Assembly: GCA_018266775.1 (NCBI GenBank)
Contig: JAFDZS010000001.1
Span: 625,175 to 689,174, forward strand
DNA length: 64,000 nt
Direction of reading: 5' to 3'
DNA from: Bacteroidota bacterium
GTDB taxonomy: Bacteria > Bacteroidota > Bacteroidia > Chitinophagales > Chitinophagaceae
The notes below the pieces were generated by a model. It was not told the DNA's origin. It did no database searches and saw nothing but the letters and a program-made list of their open reading frames with translations. Made by a program: the position numbers and the translations under genes. Shown here one piece after another: positions 53,872 to 63,808 of this stretch. Within the stretch, counting starts at the first letter, position 1; each line of letters begins with the position of its first letter.

Positions 53872-56800
53872 ATGAGAAGACACATCTTCTGCTTGGCGGC
53901 GATGCTATGCTTTGCCCTTGCCGCTGCAGCACAAAGCCGGTCCATTACCGGCAAGGTTACTGATAAAAATGGGGCTCCGCTGCCAGCCATTTCAGTAACA
54001 GTCAAAAACAGTACAACAGGAACAGCAACCGACAAAGACGGCTTATTTAAAATCACTGTTCCTTCACCCGCATCCATCCTCGTATTTTCATCCGCAGAAA
54101 CGGAAACAGCAGAAGTAAGCGTGGGTTCACAAACGTTTATTGCAGTAAAACTGAACAGCAAATCAGGTAACCTGCAGGAAGTGGTGGTAACCGCGTTGGG
54201 TATTGTTCGTGACAAACGTTCTTTAAGTTATGCCACCCAAAACCTGAAAGCTGAACAGATTGCCGACAAAGGTTCTGTAAACCTGGTTGGCGCACTTGAA
54301 GGAAAAGTTGCAGGTGTAAATATTACTGGTGCCAGTGGCGCTGCCGGTGCATCAACCAACATCAATATAAGGGGTATCACTTCGTTCAATGGCAATAACC
54401 AGCCTTTATTTGTTATAGATGGTATCCCCATCAGTAATGATGTAGACAGAACTTCAAACACCCTGTTCGATAACCAGCCAGCCAACCGTGCCATTGATAT
54501 TGATGTAAATAATATCGAATCAGTAAACATTCTGAAAGGTCCTGCTGCATCAGTATTATATGGTTCAAGGGCAGCTGCCGGTGCAATCATCATCACAACC
54601 AAAAAAGGTGGTAAAGCCGGTGGAAGAACAGAAATTATTCTTAACTCTTCCTATGGCCAGCAAACTTTTTCTGGTTTACCGAAGGTGCAAAATGAATACG
54701 GACAAGGATTAGGTGGTGTATATAATCCGCAAAGCACCAGCTCATGGGGCCCCAGGTTCGATGCTACGCCAACAGTTGCTAACGGCCTCATAGTAGGCGG
54801 TGTAACACAAAACTACAAAGCCTATCCAAATAATATCAGCGACTTTTTTGAAACAGGAACGCTGATTGATAACAACCTGACCATTAACTCAGGCGATGCT
54901 AAACAAAACTTCACTTTCTCTGCAGGCTACACTAAAAATAAAGGTATTCTGCCCAACAACGACCTGAACAGGGCAACTATTAAAATTGGTGCCAATACGG
55001 TATTGAGAGATAAAATTACAGTGGGAGGTTCAGCCAGCATCATCAATACCCTTCAAAATGGTATTGTTGGCGGTAATGGTGCCAGTGCATTGGGTGTATT
55101 GGCTGGCTTAGCCAGGAGTATTGACCTGACATCTTATAAAACGAACGGCACCTATAAAAATGCGGATGGTAGCAACAACTTCCTGATTTCAGGTGTCGAA
55201 AATCCATACTTTGGTGCGTATGAAAATACTACTAAAAGCAACCTGTACCGGTTTATTGGTACGTTAAATGTTGGATACGATATCACCAAATGGCTGAATA
55301 TTGCATACCGACTGGGCGGCGATATTTACACAGACAGAAGGAAACAGGTTTACGCAATTACTTCAATACGTAATCCTGGAGGCCAGATCATTGAAAACAC
55401 TGTTTCAAGAAGTGAAATTAACGGCGACCTGATGATCACCGCCAAGAAAAATGGCTTATTCACCAAACGCCTGAATGCAACTGCTACATTGGGGCAAAAC
55501 ATCAACCAGCGTAAATTCCAGTCTGTTTTCTTACAAGGTGATGGTTTAACCATACCGGGTTATTACAACATTAATAACGCCACTACTTTAACCAACGGTT
55601 CATTTGAAACCACTACCAACAGAAGGTTACTGGGTTTCTATGGCCAGTTCTCCTTTGCTTACAGCAACTACCTGTTCCTGGAGTTGACCGGTAGGGCGGA
55701 TGAATCTTCAACCTTACCACCAAGCAAGAGCACTTATTTCTATCCTTCAGTAAGCTCAGGTTTTGTATTTACCGATGCATTGAAAATTAAGAGCAATGTA
55801 CTGAGCTATGGTAAAATCAGGGCCAGTTATGCTAAAGTAGGACGTGACGCTGATCCATACCTGCTGACCAATGTATTTGTACCAGCAGCGTTTGGCAATA
55901 ACGTAGCAGCATACTCATTCCCGCTCATTTTAGTAACAGGTTCAATACCCGGCTTCAGTACAAGTTCAAGAATTGCTCCGGTTGAACCATTATCTCCGGA
56001 ATTTACCACCTCTAAAGAAGTTGGAGTTAATTTGTCCTTCTTTAAAAACAGGCTGAGTGTTGATTTGGCATACTTTGATCAGGACAGCAGAGACCAGATC
56101 ATCAATGTGGCACTGGCACCATCAACAGGTTTTGGAAGTAAAACCACCAACATTGGCGAAATGACCAATAAGGGTGTTGAATTAACACTGAATCTTGCTC
56201 CCGTTAGTACTAGGGACTTTAAATGGGATATCTCCTATAATTATACCAGGATCAGGAATAAAGTAATTTCCATCTCTCCTGGTATTACCAGCTTCTCTAT
56301 TACAGGTAACGCATTTACGGGTTCCATCCCCTCCATTAAAGTGGGTGAGCCTTACGGTGTGATCCTCGGTGGTGTAATACCCAGAAGCCCCAACGGACAA
56401 CGCATCATCAACCCTGCAACTGGTGTTTATCAACCCACTGTTGCTGGCCAGGTATTGGCTAACCCCAATCCAGACTATTCAATGGGTATTACCAACAACT
56501 TCACTTACAAACGTATTAATTTGAACTTCACTTTCGACTTTACCAAAGGTGGACAGGTATTGTCATTCACTTCAGGTTTATACAAATCCCGTGGTGTTTG
56601 GTACAAAACTGCTGAAGACAGGGAATCTCCACGCATACTCGAAGGGGTTATTGAATTCCCTGCCGGAAGTGGAAAATATATTCCCAACAACATCCAGATA
56701 CCAGCACAAACCTACTGGCAAACTTTAGGTGGCCTGCAAAGCGAATTCAACGTGTATGATGCTACTGTGTTAAGATTGAGGGAATTGTCTTTAGGATATG

Positions 56801-57003
56801 ATGTGCCATCAGAAGTGATCAGTAAATTAAAGATCAATGCCATCCGCTTCTCCATTTATGGAAGAAACCTGTTCTATAAAGCACCCAATGCCATCTTCGA
56901 TCCTGAAGTAAATACACAGGGTGCAGGCAACATCAGGGGACTGGAATTGCAAAGTGCTCCTAATGCAAGAACAATCGGCGCTAATCTTAAAATAACCTTC
57001 TAA
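53872..57003 (+). CDS. SusC/RagA family TonB-linked outer membrane protein (second)
   Basis: A 1043-residue outer-membrane transporter. A signal peptide ending AAAAQ is followed by a carboxypeptidase-regulatory-like domain at about 22-100, TonB box region (GNLQEVVVTALGIVRDKRSLS), plug motifs NINIRGITSFNGNNQPLFVIDGIPI and SVNILKGPAASVLYGSRAAAGAIIITTKKG, then the barrel ending ANLKITF. It differs from the first SusC in its TonB box and is paired with a SusD of another subclass, so it probably takes a different substrate. Confidence 0.97.
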   Translation: MRRHIFCLAAMLCFALAAAAQSRSITGKVTDKNGAPLPAISVTVKNSTTGTATDKDGLFKITVPSPASILVFSSAETETAEVSVGSQTFIAVKLNSKSGNLQEVVVTALGIVRDKRSLSYATQNLKAEQIADKGSVNLVGALEGKVAGVNITGASGAAGASTNINIRGITSFNGNNQPLFVIDGIPISNDVDRTSNTLFDNQPANRAIDIDVNNIESVNILKGPAASVLYGSRAAAGAIIITTKKGGKAGGRTEIILNSSYGQQTFSGLPKVQNEYGQGLGGVYNPQSTSSWGPRFDATPTVANGLIVGGVTQNYKAYPNNISDFFETGTLIDNNLTINSGDAKQNFTFSAGYTKNKGILPNNDLNRATIKIGANTVLRDKITVGGSASIINTLQNGIVGGNGASALGVLAGLARSIDLTSYKTNGTYKNADGSNNFLISGVENPYFGAYENTTKSNLYRFIGTLNVGYDITKWLNIAYRLGGDIYTDRRKQVYAITSIRNPGGQIIENTVSRSEINGDLMITAKKNGLFTKRLNATATLGQNINQRKFQSVFLQGDGLTIPGYYNINNATTLTNGSFETTTNRRLLGFYGQFSFAYSNYLFLELTGRADESSTLPPSKSTYFYPSVSSGFVFTDALKIKSNVLSYGKIRASYAKVGRDADPYLLTNVFVPAAFGNNVAAYSFPLILVTGSIPGFSTSSRIAPVEPLSPEFTTSKEVGVNLSFFKNRLSVDLAYFDQDSRDQIINVALAPSTGFGSKTTNIGEMTNKGVELTLNLAPVSTRDFKWDISYNYTRIRNKVISISPGITSFSITGNAFTGSIPSIKVGEPYGVILGGVIPRSPNGQRIINPATGVYQPTVAGQVLANPNPDYSMGITNNFTYKRINLNFTFDFTKGGQVLSFTSGLYKSRGVWYKTAEDRESPRILEGVIEFPAGSGKYIPNNIQIPAQTYWQTLGGLQSEFNVYDATVLRLRELSLGYDVPSEVISKLKINAIRFSIYGRNLFYKAPNAIFDPEVNTQGAGNIRGLELQSAPNARTIGANLKITF

Positions 57004-57026
57004 TACCATTAAAACATTTTAATACG

Positions 57027-58481
57027 ATGAAAAAAGTATCAATAATAATATGTGCGTTGGCGTTAGGGTTTACATCATGTAAAAAATTTCTCGATGTCAA
57101 CACAACACCAAACAACCCCACCAGTGTACCACCCAGTACATTGCTGACAACAACAACTACAGGTATGGCATTTGCGAATGCCAACGACCTGAACAGGGCA
57201 ACCTCCGCCATTATGCAGCATATAGCCGGCGTTGCCAACCAAACTGCCGCTTATGATGTGTATGCTTTGGATGGAGCATTTGATAACCAATGGAACGGTG
57301 AAATTTATGGTACCACTTTGCAAAACCTGCAGGTATTGATAGACCAATACTCAAACTCGAGTCCCGCCTATTCCGGAATTGCTAAGATCGAAATGGCTTA
57401 TGTATATTCTATGGCTGCAGATATTTGGGGTGATGTACCTTATTCACAGGCAGCACAGGGTTTAAAATATGAAAACCCGCGTTTTGATAAAGTGCAGGAT
57501 ATCTACCAGGGTAATGCCACATTAAATATTACAAGCCTGTTCGACCTGGTTAAAAGTGGCCTGGCTGATTTGGCTAAACCCAATAATGTTTTAAAACCCG
57601 GTAGTAAAGATGATTTGATCTATGGTGGTGATTTAACCAAGTGGACAAGAGCTGGTAATACTTTACTGCTGAAATTTGCCATAATGCTTACGAATGTAAA
57701 CCCCACTTTGGCACAGTCCACCATAAGTTCTGTATTAACAAGCGGTCAATACATCAATTCCAACACACTCGATTTTGAAGTGCCGTTTGGTTCATCTGTG
57801 GGTAACCGTAACCCTATTTTCGATTTCAATAATAACCTGAGGCAAAGTGATCAAATGCTGAGTTCCAGGTTGCTGGCATTGTGCCAAAGCCTGAATGATA
57901 CAGTAAGGCTGGCAAAGTATTTCACCAAACCCACTGGCTCATTTGTGGCATTTAATAACGGCTCTACGGCAGCTGTACCGTCATTGGCTACCCGTTCTAA
58001 ATACAATATATATTTGACTGGTGCTGCAGGTGGCGAAGCACCTATCAGGTTGCTCACCAACTTCCAGGTAAACTTTATACTGGCAGAAGCTGCGTTGGTA
58101 TTAGGCACATCCGGTGATCCCAATGCCTATTACCAGGCAGGTATTACCGCTAATATGCAAAAGATTGGTATGACAGCAACAGAGATCAATACTTATTTTA
58201 CGAATAACCCAACTGTTGTAACGTTATCCGGTACAACACAACAAAAGCTGCAACAGATCATCACACAAAAATATATTGCCTGGATTGGTAACGGTATTGA
58301 AGCTTTTGATGATTATAGGAGAACCGGTTACCCAGTACTGGCGCTGCCCTTAAATGCAGTGGGAGATAACCCGAACGTTGTACCCACAAGGTTACCGTAT
58401 ACGCCTAATGAGCTGGCAAGAAATCCGAATGCGCCTAACCCACGCCCTAAAACAGACGTGAAATTATGGTGGGCTAAATAA
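57027..58481 (+). CDS. SusD/RagB family lipoprotein, SusD-like 2 subclass
   Basis: A 484-residue lipoprotein with lipobox LGFTSC in the signal. The opening KKFLDVNTTPNNPTSVPPSTLL and the helical body (IEMAYVYSMAADIWGDVPYSQA, NFILAEAALVLG, KYIAWIGNGIEAFDDYRRTGYP) match the SusD-like 2 (DUF) subclass that pairs with SusC proteins for peptide or unusual glycan uptake. 23 bases after the SusC stop. Next gene follows 37 bases later. Confidence 0.93.
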   Translation: MKKVSIIICALALGFTSCKKFLDVNTTPNNPTSVPPSTLLTTTTTGMAFANANDLNRATSAIMQHIAGVANQTAAYDVYALDGAFDNQWNGEIYGTTLQNLQVLIDQYSNSSPAYSGIAKIEMAYVYSMAADIWGDVPYSQAAQGLKYENPRFDKVQDIYQGNATLNITSLFDLVKSGLADLAKPNNVLKPGSKDDLIYGGDLTKWTRAGNTLLLKFAIMLTNVNPTLAQSTISSVLTSGQYINSNTLDFEVPFGSSVGNRNPIFDFNNNLRQSDQMLSSRLLALCQSLNDTVRLAKYFTKPTGSFVAFNNGSTAAVPSLATRSKYNIYLTGAAGGEAPIRLLTNFQVNFILAEAALVLGTSGDPNAYYQAGITANMQKIGMTATEINTYFTNNPTVVTLSGTTQQKLQQIITQKYIAWIGNGIEAFDDYRRTGYPVLALPLNAVGDNPNVVPTRLPYTPNELARNPNAPNPRPKTDVKLWWAK

Positions 58482-58518
58482 GTAATGCAGTTTTATAACA
58501 ACCTAAAATTTTTGAACA

Positions 58519-59028
58519 ATGATCACAACAATAAAAAAATTATCAGGCCTTGTAATAGCAACTGCATTATTGGCCAGTTGCACTAAAGAGCGGGGCCCGC
58601 TTACCAGTGTTAAACCAGCAGTATCTGTAACTGTCAGTAATGCCATAGCCTGGCGGCCAGACCCTACTGTTAGTACACCATTGCCCACGTCTTCAGCGCT
58701 GGTATCTACCATCACCATCACACTTGCCATTGACGGCAGTACAGGCAGAACGATTAAGGAAATCACCAAAGTGGCAGCCAGTACATCTTACACGCAAATA
58801 CAAAGCACCGGTACCACCGGTTTTTATACCAGTGCACCCATTGCGGGGTCGGGAACTTCGGTAACATTTACTACTACAACGGCAGCATATTTAACGTTAT
58901 ATCCGCTAACCCCAGCATCTGCAACTCTAACAGCTAATACAGAGTTGCCAAGGAGATTTTACTTTTTGCTGACGCTTGATGATGGTTCGCAAATTGTAAC
59001 TGAACCGGTAAGGGTTTTGGTATTATAA
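58519..59028 (+). CDS. Hypothetical lipoprotein downstream of SusCD
   Basis: A 169-residue lipoprotein with lipobox LLASC (residues 17-21). The mature part is Thr/Ser-rich and beta-like (AVSVTVSNAIAWRPDPTVST, SLNY-free), without a known domain. It is the third gene of the second SusCD transcript, a position often held by a surface substrate-binding lipoprotein (SusE/SusF-like role), which is inference. A bidirectional terminator follows. Confidence 0.75.
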   Translation: MITTIKKLSGLVIATALLASCTKERGPLTSVKPAVSVTVSNAIAWRPDPTVSTPLPTSSALVSTITITLAIDGSTGRTIKEITKVAASTSYTQIQSTGTTGFYTSAPIAGSGTSVTFTTTTAAYLTLYPLTPASATLTANTELPRRFYFLLTLDDGSQIVTEPVRVLVL

Positions 59029-59050
59029 TGCAACAAGTCTCTTACAATAA

Positions 59051-59083
59051 AAGCGGGGTCAGCATTTTTTGCTGACCCCGCTT
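59051..59083. terminator. Bidirectional intrinsic terminator
   Basis: AAGCGGGGTCAGCA (59051-59064), loop TTTTT, TGCTGACCCCGCTT (59070-59083). It ends the second SusCD transcript and the convergent TlpA-like gene. Confidence 0.93.
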
Positions 59084-59104
59084 CATTTTTATATACTGAA
59101 TAAA

Positions 59105-60259
59105 TTAATGCAGTACTTCCGCCAGCTTTTGCTGCAATGCTTCGCCCCTTAAACCAATACCAATGATTTTGCCTTGTGGATCTACGAGCACATTAAAAGG
59201 AATGCCATCAAAACCATATAAAGGAACAGCAGCACTGCTCCAGTATTGAAGGTCGCTGATGTGTTTCCACGTAAGGTGATCATCATTAATGGCTTTGAGC
59301 CATGATGCTTTGTCTTTATCGAGCGAAACCCCCAGCACAGTGAAGTTTTTATCTTTATACTGGTTGTATGCCGCAACCACGTTAGGATTTTCTCCCCGGC
59401 AGGGGCCGCACCAACTGGCCCAAAAATCAACCAAAACATATTTCCCCCTTAACAGGCTTAGCGAAAATGGTTTACCATCCACATCATTCATCGTTATATC
59501 TGGCGCCATACCGCCAACGGCTACACTGGTTTGCGGGCCCTGCTGCTGCATTTGCTGTTGCCTCCTGCTGGCTAATTCCTGTTTAAGTGAATTGGTAACC
59601 ATGATAACTGTATTGTTATTTTCAAACCGCTGTGCCAGTTTCTGAAGGGGAAGCTGAACCTCATCAAGATTTACCGGTGGGGCTGTAACAGTAAATAAAG
59701 CCAGTACAGGACTTTTTACTGTATCAGCAAATTGAAAATGAAATTTCAGTACGTTATCGTACAAATTTTTGTAGTTGGTTTGTGCCGCAACAAAAAGACT
59801 ATCGCCGGGTTGTGCAGTTTGCTGCATTTGCTGTAAGCCATTTCCGGCATCTTTTAATAGTTTGATCAGGCTGTCGTTGATAATCATAAATTTTTTCAAC
59901 GAAAGGTTTGCGGCAGAATTAAATGTGGGGCCGTTTAAACTTACATCATTTACATCTGCAGTAAAGTTGATTTCAGGTGCATCATTGATGAAAAGAAACC
60001 CGTTATTCATTTTTTCCAGGCGCAGGTGATATAAACCTTCATCCTTCGCAATGCCGGATAAACTGAAGTTCCCGTTTTTGAGTACAGTGGTATCAATTAC
60101 TTCAGGGTCTTTCTGATTAAAATAAACTTCTTCCAGGTAAATTTTTTGATCGGGTACGTTTTTAATGTTTCCGGTAACGGTAAATTTTCCGGAGCCATTG
60201 GAGTGATGGCAGGAATACAATGCAGCTGCAATGGCTGCCAGTGCAAACAATTTTTTCAT
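59105..60259 (-). CDS. TlpA-like thioredoxin lipoprotein with N-terminal DUF4369 domain
   Basis: A 384-residue lipoprotein, lipobox LYSC at about 14-17. The N-terminal part (FTVTGNIKNVPDQKIYLEEVYF) matches DUF4369, common in Bacteroidota; the C-terminal 140 residues are a TlpA/ResA thioredoxin fold with active site WASWCGPCRGENP. It probably reduces or reshuffles disulfides in the periplasm. It converges on the SusCD locus and is transcribed alone. Confidence 0.93.
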   Translation of the reverse strand: MKKLFALAAIAAALYSCHHSNGSGKFTVTGNIKNVPDQKIYLEEVYFNQKDPEVIDTTVLKNGNFSLSGIAKDEGLYHLRLEKMNNGFLFINDAPEINFTADVNDVSLNGPTFNSAANLSLKKFMIINDSLIKLLKDAGNGLQQMQQTAQPGDSLFVAAQTNYKNLYDNVLKFHFQFADTVKSPVLALFTVTAPPVNLDEVQLPLQKLAQRFENNNTVIMVTNSLKQELASRRQQQMQQQGPQTSVAVGGMAPDITMNDVDGKPFSLSLLRGKYVLVDFWASWCGPCRGENPNVVAAYNQYKDKNFTVLGVSLDKDKASWLKAINDDHLTWKHISDLQYWSSAAVPLYGFDGIPFNVLVDPQGKIIGIGLRGEALQQKLAEVLH

Positions 60260-60342
60260 GTTTTATTTGTATTGTAAAGAACCAGTGGCACTTCACTTTT
60301 TATGGATAAAAAATCTGTTGTTATTCAGTTACAAAAAATGCA

Positions 60343-61788
60343 TCAGGATAGTTTTTTGCCCAGCATTTTATTTACCACCTGCATATCAGCTTTTCCCTTA
60401 CTGAGTTTTTTAACTTCACCTGCAAATAATCCTATCAACCCTTTTTTGCCGCTTTTATATTCTTTCACTTTGTCGGGCATTTTGCTGATCACTTCATCCA
60501 CCCATGTCTCAACAGAATTACTGTCACTTTCCTGTAATAAATTTAATGCAGTGGCTACCTGTAAAGGTTCCTGCTGCGGATTACTGATGAGCTGATTGAA
60601 TATTTTGGTAGATGCATTGCTGAAGTTTACCTTACCATCATCTACCAATTGTATCAACGCCGCAATAGTGGCAGGCTGTAAAACGAATGCCGAAATATCT
60701 GACTGCGATTCATTTAAATAATTTTTTACCGGCCCCAATAACCAGTTGGCGGCAGCTTTATAGTTGGCAGTGTGTTGAATAATGCCCTCAAAAAAGTCAA
60801 CAGCATCTTTATCAGCGCAAATAACAGCAGTATCGCTGGCGGGTAAATGCAGTTCCTGCTGGTATTTTTGTTCCAATACTTCGGGCAATGCAGGGATGCT
60901 GTCGCTCACCTGCTGTAAAAATTCATTGGTGATATGAAAAGGGGTGAGGTCAGGTTCAGGAAAATAGCGGTAATCATCGGCTTCTTCTTTACTGCGCAAA
61001 GCAAACGTAGTGTTATTGTCTGCATCATAACTGCGGGTTTCCTGTAAAATGGTGCCGCCGTTTTCAGTAATGGCAATCAATCTTTCTACTTCGTGATCGA
61101 TGGCTTTTTTTACATTACGGATACTGTTGAGGTTTTTTACTTCCACACGGGTGCCCAATTTTGTTTCGCCTTTTAACCGGATGGAAATATTGGCATCGCA
61201 ACGCATGCTGCCTTCTTCCATATTGCCATCGCATATATTCAGCCAGCGCACGAGTTTTCTTAATTCAGTAAGATAGGCAAAGGCTTCATCGCTGCTGTGC
61301 AAACCGGGTTCGCTTACAATTTCCAGCAGGCAAACACCGGCACGGTTCAAATCGATGGCCGTAAATTGTTCATCCACATCGTGCAGGCTTTTACCTGCAT
61401 CTTCTTCAATATGAATACGGTTTAAAGCGATATGCCTGCTGCCTGCTGAGGTTTTAATGGGCACATAACCCTGCACGCAAATAGGTGTAGTGTGCTGGCT
61501 TACCTGGTAGCCTTTAGGCAAATCTGGATAGAAATAATTTTTACGGGCAAAATAATTATGTTGTTCTATGGTGCAATGCAATGCCAAACCCAGCTTTACC
61601 GCATATTCAATGGCTTTGCTGTTCATTTTTGGCAAAGTGCCGGGGTGCGCCAGCGTAATAGGGCTGATGTGTGTGTTGGGTGCACCGCCAAAGGCAGCAC
61701 TGTCCCCACAAAAAAGCTTGCTTTGTGTAAGCAGTTGGGCATGTACTTCAAGCCCAACAACCACTTCATATTTACCGGAATTTTTCAC
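60343..61788 (-). CDS. gatB: Aspartyl/glutamyl-tRNA amidotransferase subunit B, GTG start
   Basis: A 481-residue kinase/amidotransferase subunit of GatCAB, which amidates Glu-tRNA(Gln) or Asp-tRNA(Asn). GLEVHAQLLTQSKLFC near residue 11 and DLNRAGVCLLEIVSEP are hallmark segments; the C-terminal YqeY-like tail helices are present. The start is the GTG at 61788 (MKNSGKYEVVVGLEV). The longer ATG reading adds 31 residues without similarity and crosses the likely promoter. TACCTTTG ends just four bases before this GTG, so the message may be leaderless. Confidence 0.95.
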   Translation of the reverse strand: MKNSGKYEVVVGLEVHAQLLTQSKLFCGDSAAFGGAPNTHISPITLAHPGTLPKMNSKAIEYAVKLGLALHCTIEQHNYFARKNYFYPDLPKGYQVSQHTTPICVQGYVPIKTSAGSRHIALNRIHIEEDAGKSLHDVDEQFTAIDLNRAGVCLLEIVSEPGLHSSDEAFAYLTELRKLVRWLNICDGNMEEGSMRCDANISIRLKGETKLGTRVEVKNLNSIRNVKKAIDHEVERLIAITENGGTILQETRSYDADNNTTFALRSKEEADDYRYFPEPDLTPFHITNEFLQQVSDSIPALPEVLEQKYQQELHLPASDTAVICADKDAVDFFEGIIQHTANYKAAANWLLGPVKNYLNESQSDISAFVLQPATIAALIQLVDDGKVNFSNASTKIFNQLISNPQQEPLQVATALNLLQESDSNSVETWVDEVISKMPDKVKEYKSGKKGLIGLFAGEVKKLSKGKADMQVVNKMLGKKLS

Positions 61789-61792
61789 GGGG

Positions 61793-61800
61793 CAAAGGTA
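61793..61800 (-). promoter_or_regulatory. -7 box of gatB, four bases before the start codon
   Basis: TACCTTTG on the minus strand, followed by CCCC and the GTG start. At the usual distance transcription would begin on or next to the GTG. Confidence 0.55.
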
Positions 61801-61912
61801 AGTAAAAAGTGACGGCCTGAATGCGCCGGAATAGTTTGTAACTACCAGGTGCACGCAGGCCGTATGCTTCAATGTGTACAACGGTTTTACACACCGCCTT
61901 CACACATTGTAT

Positions 61913-63031
61913 TTATAAATCAGCTGTCTTTAACTTTTTGGGAATCTTAATATCAAAACTCATTTCGCTGCCGTTGCGTTTTGCCTTAATGTTATACGCG
62001 GCTTTATCACCATTTTCACGCAGTTCTGTCCTTGCTTCATCGGTATTGGTAATTTTTTTACCACCAATTTCTGTGATCACATCATCTTTTTTCAGGCCGG
62101 CTTTTTCTGCAGGCGAATCTTTATCGGTGTCGAGCACTTTTACACCGGTACCATCTTCTGTGTCCTGTATTTTTAACCCCAATTTTTGCTGGCGGGGAAA
62201 ATAAGTAAAGCCATTGCCTGAACCTAACCTGTCGAAACCTGAAAATGCATCACCATCACTTTTCCAGCCATCTGTGCCTAAACTCATACCACCACGGGGT
62301 ATTTTAGGCATGGTAAAGCTGCGCACATTACCATCGGGGCCCGCGAAAGAATAAGCCATCGCACCGCCAAATGCATTCTCACCCAAAACTGCTTTTGCAG
62401 ATTTATCTTTGCCATCGCGTTTATAGTATACCGTTACTTCATCTTTGGGTTTGTAAGATGTGATGGCCTCTGCCAGTGATTGCGGGCCGGTAATTTTTTT
62501 ATCGTTCACTTTAGTAATGATATCGCCCTCCTGCAGGCCGGCTTTAGCGGCAGCACTTTCTTTGGTAACTGCAGTAATCTTTGCGCCATCGCCATTATCA
62601 TCTTCTGCTAATACAGCATCGTCGCCTTTCTTTTCGTCTTTGTTGTATACTTCAGTAGTAACACCAAGGAAGGCACTGTGGCTGTCGCTGTTGAAACTGC
62701 CGTTGAACGGGCCTTTAAAATCAATATTCAGGTCACCTGGATCAAAGGAAAATGAATTACGGCCATCCCAGATTTTAATATCTCTTTTATTAATGGTAAT
62801 ATCGCCATCTTTAAATTCGCTGATGGGCTTACCATTGATGGTTACTTTATCGCCTTTAATTTCCACCACAATTTTGGTATCTTTATCCCCCTTTTTGCGA
62901 ATGATGATTTCCTGGGATTCTTTCTTCTCCTTTTTCTCTTTTTGTTCTGTTTTTTCCTCATCCTGTGCAGCCGCAGTAAAACTCATTCCGGTAAAGGCAA
63001 CCACAGCAGTGAGCAATAATAATTTCTTCAT
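61913..63031 (-). CDS. Tandem PDZ domain protein without protease domain
   Basis: A 372-residue secreted protein from MKKLLLLTAVVAFTG; an upstream in-frame Met at 63091 is ignored because it lacks a signal. Signal peptide 1-22, a highly charged Lys/Glu stretch (about 25-40), then two PDZ domains: the first near GLQEGDIITKVNDKKITGPQ, the second at the C-terminus with GLKKDDVITEIGGKKITN. No HtrA catalytic triad is present. A periplasmic scaffold or chaperone role is likely; function unknown. Confidence 0.85.
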   Translation of the reverse strand: MKKLLLLTAVVAFTGMSFTAAAQDEEKTEQKEKKEKKESQEIIIRKKGDKDTKIVVEIKGDKVTINGKPISEFKDGDITINKRDIKIWDGRNSFSFDPGDLNIDFKGPFNGSFNSDSHSAFLGVTTEVYNKDEKKGDDAVLAEDDNGDGAKITAVTKESAAAKAGLQEGDIITKVNDKKITGPQSLAEAITSYKPKDEVTVYYKRDGKDKSAKAVLGENAFGGAMAYSFAGPDGNVRSFTMPKIPRGGMSLGTDGWKSDGDAFSGFDRLGSGNGFTYFPRQQKLGLKIQDTEDGTGVKVLDTDKDSPAEKAGLKKDDVITEIGGKKITNTDEARTELRENGDKAAYNIKAKRNGSEMSFDIKIPKKLKTADL

Positions 63032-63153
63032 GACTGTATTTTTTATGTACGAAAATTTTAGTAGATCAAAGCTACTGTAATTTCTGGACATACGAAATCT
63101 TTCGCAGATTATTTTTGAGGTTTAACATTTCTTTGAGTGAGGGTTACCGGGGG

Positions 63154-63182
63154 ACATGGTCTGACGTCCCGTCTGACCATGT
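63154..63182. repeat. Hairpin sharing the GTCAGACGG word
   Basis: Left arm ACATGGTCTGACG (63154-63166), loop TCC, right arm CGTCTGACCATGT (63170-63182), one mismatch. It lies downstream of the GNAT gene and has no U-tract. The word GTCAGACGG (minus strand) also occurs in the hairpin at 24206-24238. Confidence 0.75.
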
Positions 63183-63266
63183 GTGAAAATATTGCCGCAG
63201 AAGTGATCTGGCGTCTTCGTCTGCTCATTTAGAAAAGATTTGCCACAAATGCACCGATTGTACGAT

Positions 63267-63773
63267 TTATTTATTCCGGATGATATAGGTTTTCACCGGG
63301 CAATTATCTACTATTTCTTCTTTAATAAACTGCATGCCCAGTTTTTCCAAAATGTTTAAAGATGCAGTATTCTCTACATGTGCCCGGCCGGTAATGCAGG
63401 TCAATTGCAGTTCTTTCAAACCATATTGAATGGTGTGTTGTGCGGCTTCAAAAGCATACCCATTGCCCCAGGCTGATGGTTTTAAACGGTAACCAAGATC
63501 GATTTCATCCAGCTCCGGGCGGTATTTTAATCCGCACCAACCGATGAATTCATGGGTGTTGCTGATGTGTATGGCCCAGCGGCCGAGTTTATTTTCGTAT
63601 TGTGGTAAGATGATGGTGCGTAAAATTTCTTCAGCATGTTCAACTGTTTCCAACGGTGGTTCGTGCAGGTAGCGCAGCACAGCAGGGTCGCTGTTGAGCT
63701 GCTGCACCAATGGCGCATCGGCCAGTGTAAACCGGCGCAGGTATAAACGTGGTGTATGGAAAATGATGGTCAT
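63267..63773 (-). CDS. GNAT family N-acetyltransferase (RimJ/RimL-like)
   Basis: A 168-residue acetyltransferase from MTIIFHTPRLYLRRF. A longer frame to 63836 runs into repeat DNA. The acetyl-CoA site appears as YRLKPSAWGNGYAFEAAQ (R-x-x-x-x-x-G-x-A) and the C-terminal TGRAHVENTASLNILEKLGM is the typical RimJ/RimL end. The substrate is unknown; it may be a ribosomal protein N-terminus or a small molecule. Confidence 0.93.
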   Translation of the reverse strand: MTIIFHTPRLYLRRFTLADAPLVQQLNSDPAVLRYLHEPPLETVEHAEEILRTIILPQYENKLGRWAIHISNTHEFIGWCGLKYRPELDEIDLGYRLKPSAWGNGYAFEAAQHTIQYGLKELQLTCITGRAHVENTASLNILEKLGMQFIKEEIVDNCPVKTYIIRNK

Positions 63774-63808
63774 ATTGTAGCTGGATGCTCCAGCTTCCCG
63801 GTAATTTG

